Below are positions 60,764-64,000 of a stretch of 64,000 nucleotides of DNA, piece after piece. A program made the position numbers and the translations under genes. The stretch's first letter is position 1. Every line of letters starts with the position of its first letter. The DNA is from Flavobacterium undicola (GTDB lineage Bacteria; Bacteroidota; Bacteroidia; Flavobacteriales; Flavobacteriaceae). Under the pieces are notes generated by a model. It did no database searches. It worked only from the letters and a program-made list of their open reading frames with translations, and was not told the DNA's origin. The stretch spans positions 186,001 through 250,000 of the forward strand of contig NZ_JAAAPM020000001.1 in assembly GCF_009909155.2 (NCBI RefSeq), read 5' to 3'.

Positions 60764-62955
60764 TAATTTACGGTTTCTTCTGATCTTCTTAAAAAATTAA
60801 AATCCAATTGTTTTTTTACTAAATCGGCATTTTTAACTTTAACGTAAATTTCGTCTCCTAATTGTAACAACTTACTTGAAGTTGCTCCAACTAAAGCATA
60901 TTGTTTCTCATCGAAAGTATAATAATCCTCTTTTATGTCTCTAATTCGAACCATACCTTCGCATTTATTTTCGACAATTTCAACATAAATTCCCCATTCG
61001 GTTACACCTGAAATAACACCCAAAAATTCCTGATCCTGATGATCTTGCATGTATTTCACCTGCATGTATTTTATCGAATCTCTTTCAGCATTGGTAGCTA
61101 AACCTTCCATAGTAGAACAATGCACACACTTGGTTTCAAATAATTCTTCATCGACTGATTTTCCTCCGTCAAGATAAAATTGCAACAAACGATGAACCAT
61201 AACGTCAGGATAACGACGAATAGGCGAAGTAAAATGAGAATAATAATCAAAAGCTAATCCGTAATGTCCAATATTATCCGTAGAATATTTGGCTTTACTC
61301 ATACTTCTAATAGCCAGTGTATCAATAAGATTTTGCTCTTTTTTACCGTTAACATCTTCCATTAATTGATTCAATGATTTAGAAATATCACCCGGATTAC
61401 GGAAATCAAGTTTATAACCAAACTTTGCAATTACAGTTTGCATCGCAATTAGCTTGTCTTCATTTGGTTCGTCGTGAATTCTATAAACAAAGGTTTTCTT
61501 TTGTTTTCCAATGTATTCTGCCACTTTTTTATTAGCCAAAAGCATGAATTCTTCAATCAAATGATTGGCATCTTTAGAAATTTTAAAATAAACACCTTCA
61601 GGTTCTCCTTCTGCATCCAAATTAAATTTTACTTCTACCTTATCAAATGAAATCGCACCATCATTCATTCTCTTTTTACGGAAAATTTTAGCTAATTCGT
61701 CTAATTTAAGCGTTGCTGAGACAATTTCAGGAGAAACTTGATACGAAGTACTCGTTAACGAAATTTCTTCCGGAATCACATCATCTTTCGTTTCTATGAT
61801 GTATTGTGCTTCTTCGTAAGCAAATCGTTGATCTGAATAAATTACTGTTCGACCAAACCATTGATTCACCACCTGACATTTTTCGGTAATTTCAAATACT
61901 GCCGAAAACGTATACTTTTCTTCTTGTGGACGTAATGAACAGGCAAAATTTGATAGTACTTCAGGTAACATTGGCACTACTCTATCTACTAAATAAACCG
62001 AAGTAGCTCTTTGATACGCTTCATCATCTAAGATAGTTCCTTCTTCTAAATAATGCGAAACATCAGCAATGTGAATACCTATTTCGTAGTTTCCATTTTC
62101 TAATTTTTTGAAAGAAAGTGCATCATCAAAATCCTTTGCATCTTTTGGATCAATGGTAAAAGTCAAAGTATCACGCATATCGCGACGCTTTGCAATTTCA
62201 GCTTCAGATATTGAAGTATCTATCTTTTGAGCATAGGTTTCTACCTCAATTGGAAATTCAGCCGGCAAACCATATTCGGCCAAAATAGCATGAATTTCAG
62301 TATCATGTTCTCCGGGTCTTCCTAAAACTTTAGTCACTTTACCAAAAGGACTATCGGCTCTTTTAGGCCAATCTTCGATATGAACTAATACCACATCTCC
62401 ATTTTGAGCCTCTCCTAAATTATCTTTTGGAATAAAAATATCAGTATACATTTTTGGATTAGCAGTCGATACAAAAGCAAAGTTCTTTTGAATATCAATT
62501 ACTCCCACAAAGTCCGTTTTATGTCTTTCTAAAACTTTAATAACCTCACCTTCAGCTCGTCTTCCTTTTCTTCGGTTATAAACATAAACGCTTACTTTGT
62601 CTTTATCTAAAGCACGATTTAAATTATTCGTTGGAATAAATACATCTTCTTCAAAATCTTCACAAATAAAATAAGCCGTCTTACGACTGGTCATATCTAT
62701 TGTTCCTTCGTAATAATCCTGACTTACCGCTTTGATTAAATATTTTCCAGGTTCAGATTCTATAATTTTCTTTTCGGCAGCAAGAATCTTTAAATCCTTT
62801 ATAATTTGATTTCTACTTTGTGTATCATCTAATTCTAATCTTTCAGCTATTTGCTTATAATTGAATGCTTTATTAGCACTATTAGATAATATTTTTATAA
62901 TTTTATCTGAGAAACTTTTCTCTTTCTTAGCAGGCTTTCTTAATCTTTTTCCCAT
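60763..62955 (-). CDS. rnr: ribonuclease R
   Basis: The 730-residue 3'-5' exoribonuclease has an N-terminal HTH/winged part, two cold-shock-like domains, the RNB catalytic domain with acidic residues in TIDPKDAKDFDDALSF, and a C-terminal S1 domain (LGVISGVTEWGIYVEIVENK). It degrades structured RNA and takes part in rRNA quality control. It has no long basic tail after S1. Confidence 0.96.
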   Translation of the reverse strand: MGKRLRKPAKKEKSFSDKIIKILSNSANKAFNYKQIAERLELDDTQSRNQIIKDLKILAAEKKIIESEPGKYLIKAVSQDYYEGTIDMTSRKTAYFICEDFEEDVFIPTNNLNRALDKDKVSVYVYNRRKGRRAEGEVIKVLERHKTDFVGVIDIQKNFAFVSTANPKMYTDIFIPKDNLGEAQNGDVVLVHIEDWPKRADSPFGKVTKVLGRPGEHDTEIHAILAEYGLPAEFPIEVETYAQKIDTSISEAEIAKRRDMRDTLTFTIDPKDAKDFDDALSFKKLENGNYEIGIHIADVSHYLEEGTILDDEAYQRATSVYLVDRVVPMLPEVLSNFACSLRPQEEKYTFSAVFEITEKCQVVNQWFGRTVIYSDQRFAYEEAQYIIETKDDVIPEEISLTSTSYQVSPEIVSATLKLDELAKIFRKKRMNDGAISFDKVEVKFNLDAEGEPEGVYFKISKDANHLIEEFMLLANKKVAEYIGKQKKTFVYRIHDEPNEDKLIAMQTVIAKFGYKLDFRNPGDISKSLNQLMEDVNGKKEQNLIDTLAIRSMSKAKYSTDNIGHYGLAFDYYSHFTSPIRRYPDVMVHRLLQFYLDGGKSVDEELFETKCVHCSTMEGLATNAERDSIKYMQVKYMQDHQDQEFLGVISGVTEWGIYVEIVENKCEGMVRIRDIKEDYYTFDEKQYALVGATSSKLLQLGDEIYVKVKNADLVKKQLDFNFLRRSEETVN

Positions 62956-63072
62956 ACGTCTTTTCTTAAAAGTCGAAAATTACAAAATAGTTCACAGTTA
63001 AAAGAATATAAGAACAGTTTTAAAGAAAATATAACGCATTAGCAATCGTTTCAACTTTATAAAAAATTCGAT

Positions 63073-63312
63073 ATGGAAACTTTTATTACCATTGCTACTT
63101 TTGATTACATTCATCAAATCGAAATTTTAAAACACCGATTGGATCAGGAAGGTTTGCAATACTATTTTGAAAACGAAATCATGTCATCGATTGTTCCAAT
63201 GTATTCAACAGCATTGGGCGGAATCAAACTTAAAATTCATCCTAACGATATTGAAACAGTAATAGCAATTCTTCAGGAAATGAAATACAATAACAATTTA
63301 AATATTGTTTAA
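63073..63312 (+). CDS. DUF2007 small protein (putative signal-transducing)
   Basis: A 79-residue protein with the DUF2007 pattern: FITIATFDYIHQIEILKHRL and DQEGLQYYFENEIMSS followed by GGIKLKIHPNDIETVIAILQ. No signal peptide is seen. These are small cytoplasmic proteins of unknown role. It stands alone in the gap between rnr and the rpiB promoter. Confidence 0.8.
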   Translation: METFITIATFDYIHQIEILKHRLDQEGLQYYFENEIMSSIVPMYSTALGGIKLKIHPNDIETVIAILQEMKYNNNLNIV

Positions 63313-63945
63313 TTTTTCAAAGTTGTCAACATATATTAATATTATAAAAAAGAAAATTTTAAATTAATTAATTTATTGTTTGTTATTATAGCGTGTTAAT
63401 AGCTGCAATAATTTTTTTAGAAATTGTTTCTAAATGAAGTTTTAGCATGTTATAAAGACTTATTAACATAGTTATATTTAGCTAAATATTTAGTTTTAAA
63501 GTGTTTTTAAAATTTAGTTAACAACCGTTGATAACCTAAAATCATTTTAAAATGTAAATAAGTAATTTTTGAAATTGTATTAATAAACTAGTTTTTTATG
63601 TTTATAACTTTTATAAAAATCATCCAAACTTTTTTAGTTTATTAAATTCCAATTTTGGATTAGATTTTTTTTCGATACAACCAAAAAAAACTTCTAATTT
63701 TCTATCTCAACTTATCAACAAAAGATGTTAAATTAAAGTTAACTGAAAATCAAGTGATTATGAATTGCTATTAACAATGCAAAATTTTAACAAATTAATT
63801 ATAGAATACTAATTGATTTTCAATGTTTTATAAATTATTAAAAATGTTAATAACCCCATATACTATTCGTAATCTGATGATTATATATTAAAAGTAGATT
63901 TCATTTTTTACTTTTTTTAAAATAATAAAATACAAATAGTTTTGG
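63313..63945. other. AT-rich gene-free region with DnaA-box-like motifs (candidate oriC)
   Basis: No ORF of note lies here. Motifs TTATTAACA at 63460-63468, CGTTGATAA at 63526-63534, TTATCAACA at 63712-63720 and TGTTAATAA at 63845-63853 resemble TTATCCACA-type DnaA boxes on both strands with one to two differences. A/T content is visibly extreme. parS sites lie about 17-19 kb away. The call is inference. Confidence 0.35.
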
Positions 63946-63953
63946 TAAATTTG
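63946..63953 (+). promoter_or_regulatory. predicted promoter for rpiB
   Basis: TAAATTTG fits TAnnTTTG, 23 bp before the ATG at 63977. Confidence 0.45.
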
Positions 63954-63976
63954 CAAAAAAATTAAACAGATATAAA

Positions 63977-64000
63977 ATGAAAATTTCAATAGGAAACGAT
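63977..64000 (+). CDS. rpiB: start of ribose 5-phosphate isomerase B (cut by window edge)
   Basis: Only eight codons (MKISIGND) are in the window. They match the N-terminus of RpiB, which usually continues HAG, and rpiB next to rnr is common in Flavobacterium. Not verifiable from this window alone. Confidence 0.6.

Overview
The window is AT-rich chromosomal DNA from a member of the Bacteroidota, almost certainly the genus Flavobacterium or a close relative. The evidence is a gliding-motility lipoprotein (GldH), many short lipoproteins with an SCS/SCK-type lipobox, promoters of the Bacteroidota type (TAnnTTTG near -7, no Shine-Dalgarno bias) and families such as DUF5777, DUF4175 and DUF6327. 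No phage, plasmid backbone, transposase or CRISPR array is visible.

Layout. 0-6 kb: an HD phosphohydrolase, then a leftward run hemH - hemJ - sensor kinase - crotonase - two small hypotheticals. 6.4-11 kb: an AraC regulator, then an envelope redox-type cluster (YceI, haem-c lipoprotein, OB-fold protein, DUF5777 barrel, HMA-like protein, truncated-globin-like lipoprotein). 11.3-19.3 kb: a rightward haem operon hemA-hemC-hemD-hemE-hemF-hemB ending in a c-type cytochrome, with non-haem passengers (GxxExxY gene, small membrane protein, chagasin-like lipoprotein). With hemH and hemJ, nearly the whole route from glutamyl-tRNA to haem is present. 19.3-28.7 kb: methyltransferase/LysR pair, HTH pair, Ogt, serine hydrolase, exonuclease, SpmA/SpmB-type protein and class I fumarase. 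28.8-35.3 kb: a split 3-oxoacid CoA-transferase, GNAT, PBP1A, gldH and ricT. 36-50 kb: S41 protease, TrhO with an extra C-terminal beta-barrel, PIF1-like helicase, OmpH-like lipoprotein, methyltransferase, mnmG, ybeY and a giant DUF4175 protein. 50-64 kb: gltX, SPFH protein, a YtxH/holin-like envelope cluster, glnS, a toxin-antitoxin pair with a broken toxin, folB, tRNA-Cys with an unusual tandem array, LysE, GIN-domain protein, rnr, and the first codons of rpiB at the right edge.

The main unexplained structure lies outside ordinary genes. (1) Three parS-like sites cluster around mnmG/ybeY, one inside the ybeY reading frame, and an AT-rich 0.66 kb gap before rpiB holds several DnaA-box-like motifs; together they suggest the origin/centromere region. 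(2) The 3' end of tRNA-Cys plus its terminator is tandemly repeated about 5.5 times with a 90 bp period. (3) Intergenic spaces carry inverted pairs of short word repeats; one pair brackets the GxxExxY gene inside the haem operon like a cassette. (4) Palindromic-repeat sequences have entered reading frames (hemB, gltX, trhO) without breaking them. (5) The 3' tail of trhO is duplicated, bracketing a 2.6 kb segment with an S41 protease gene.
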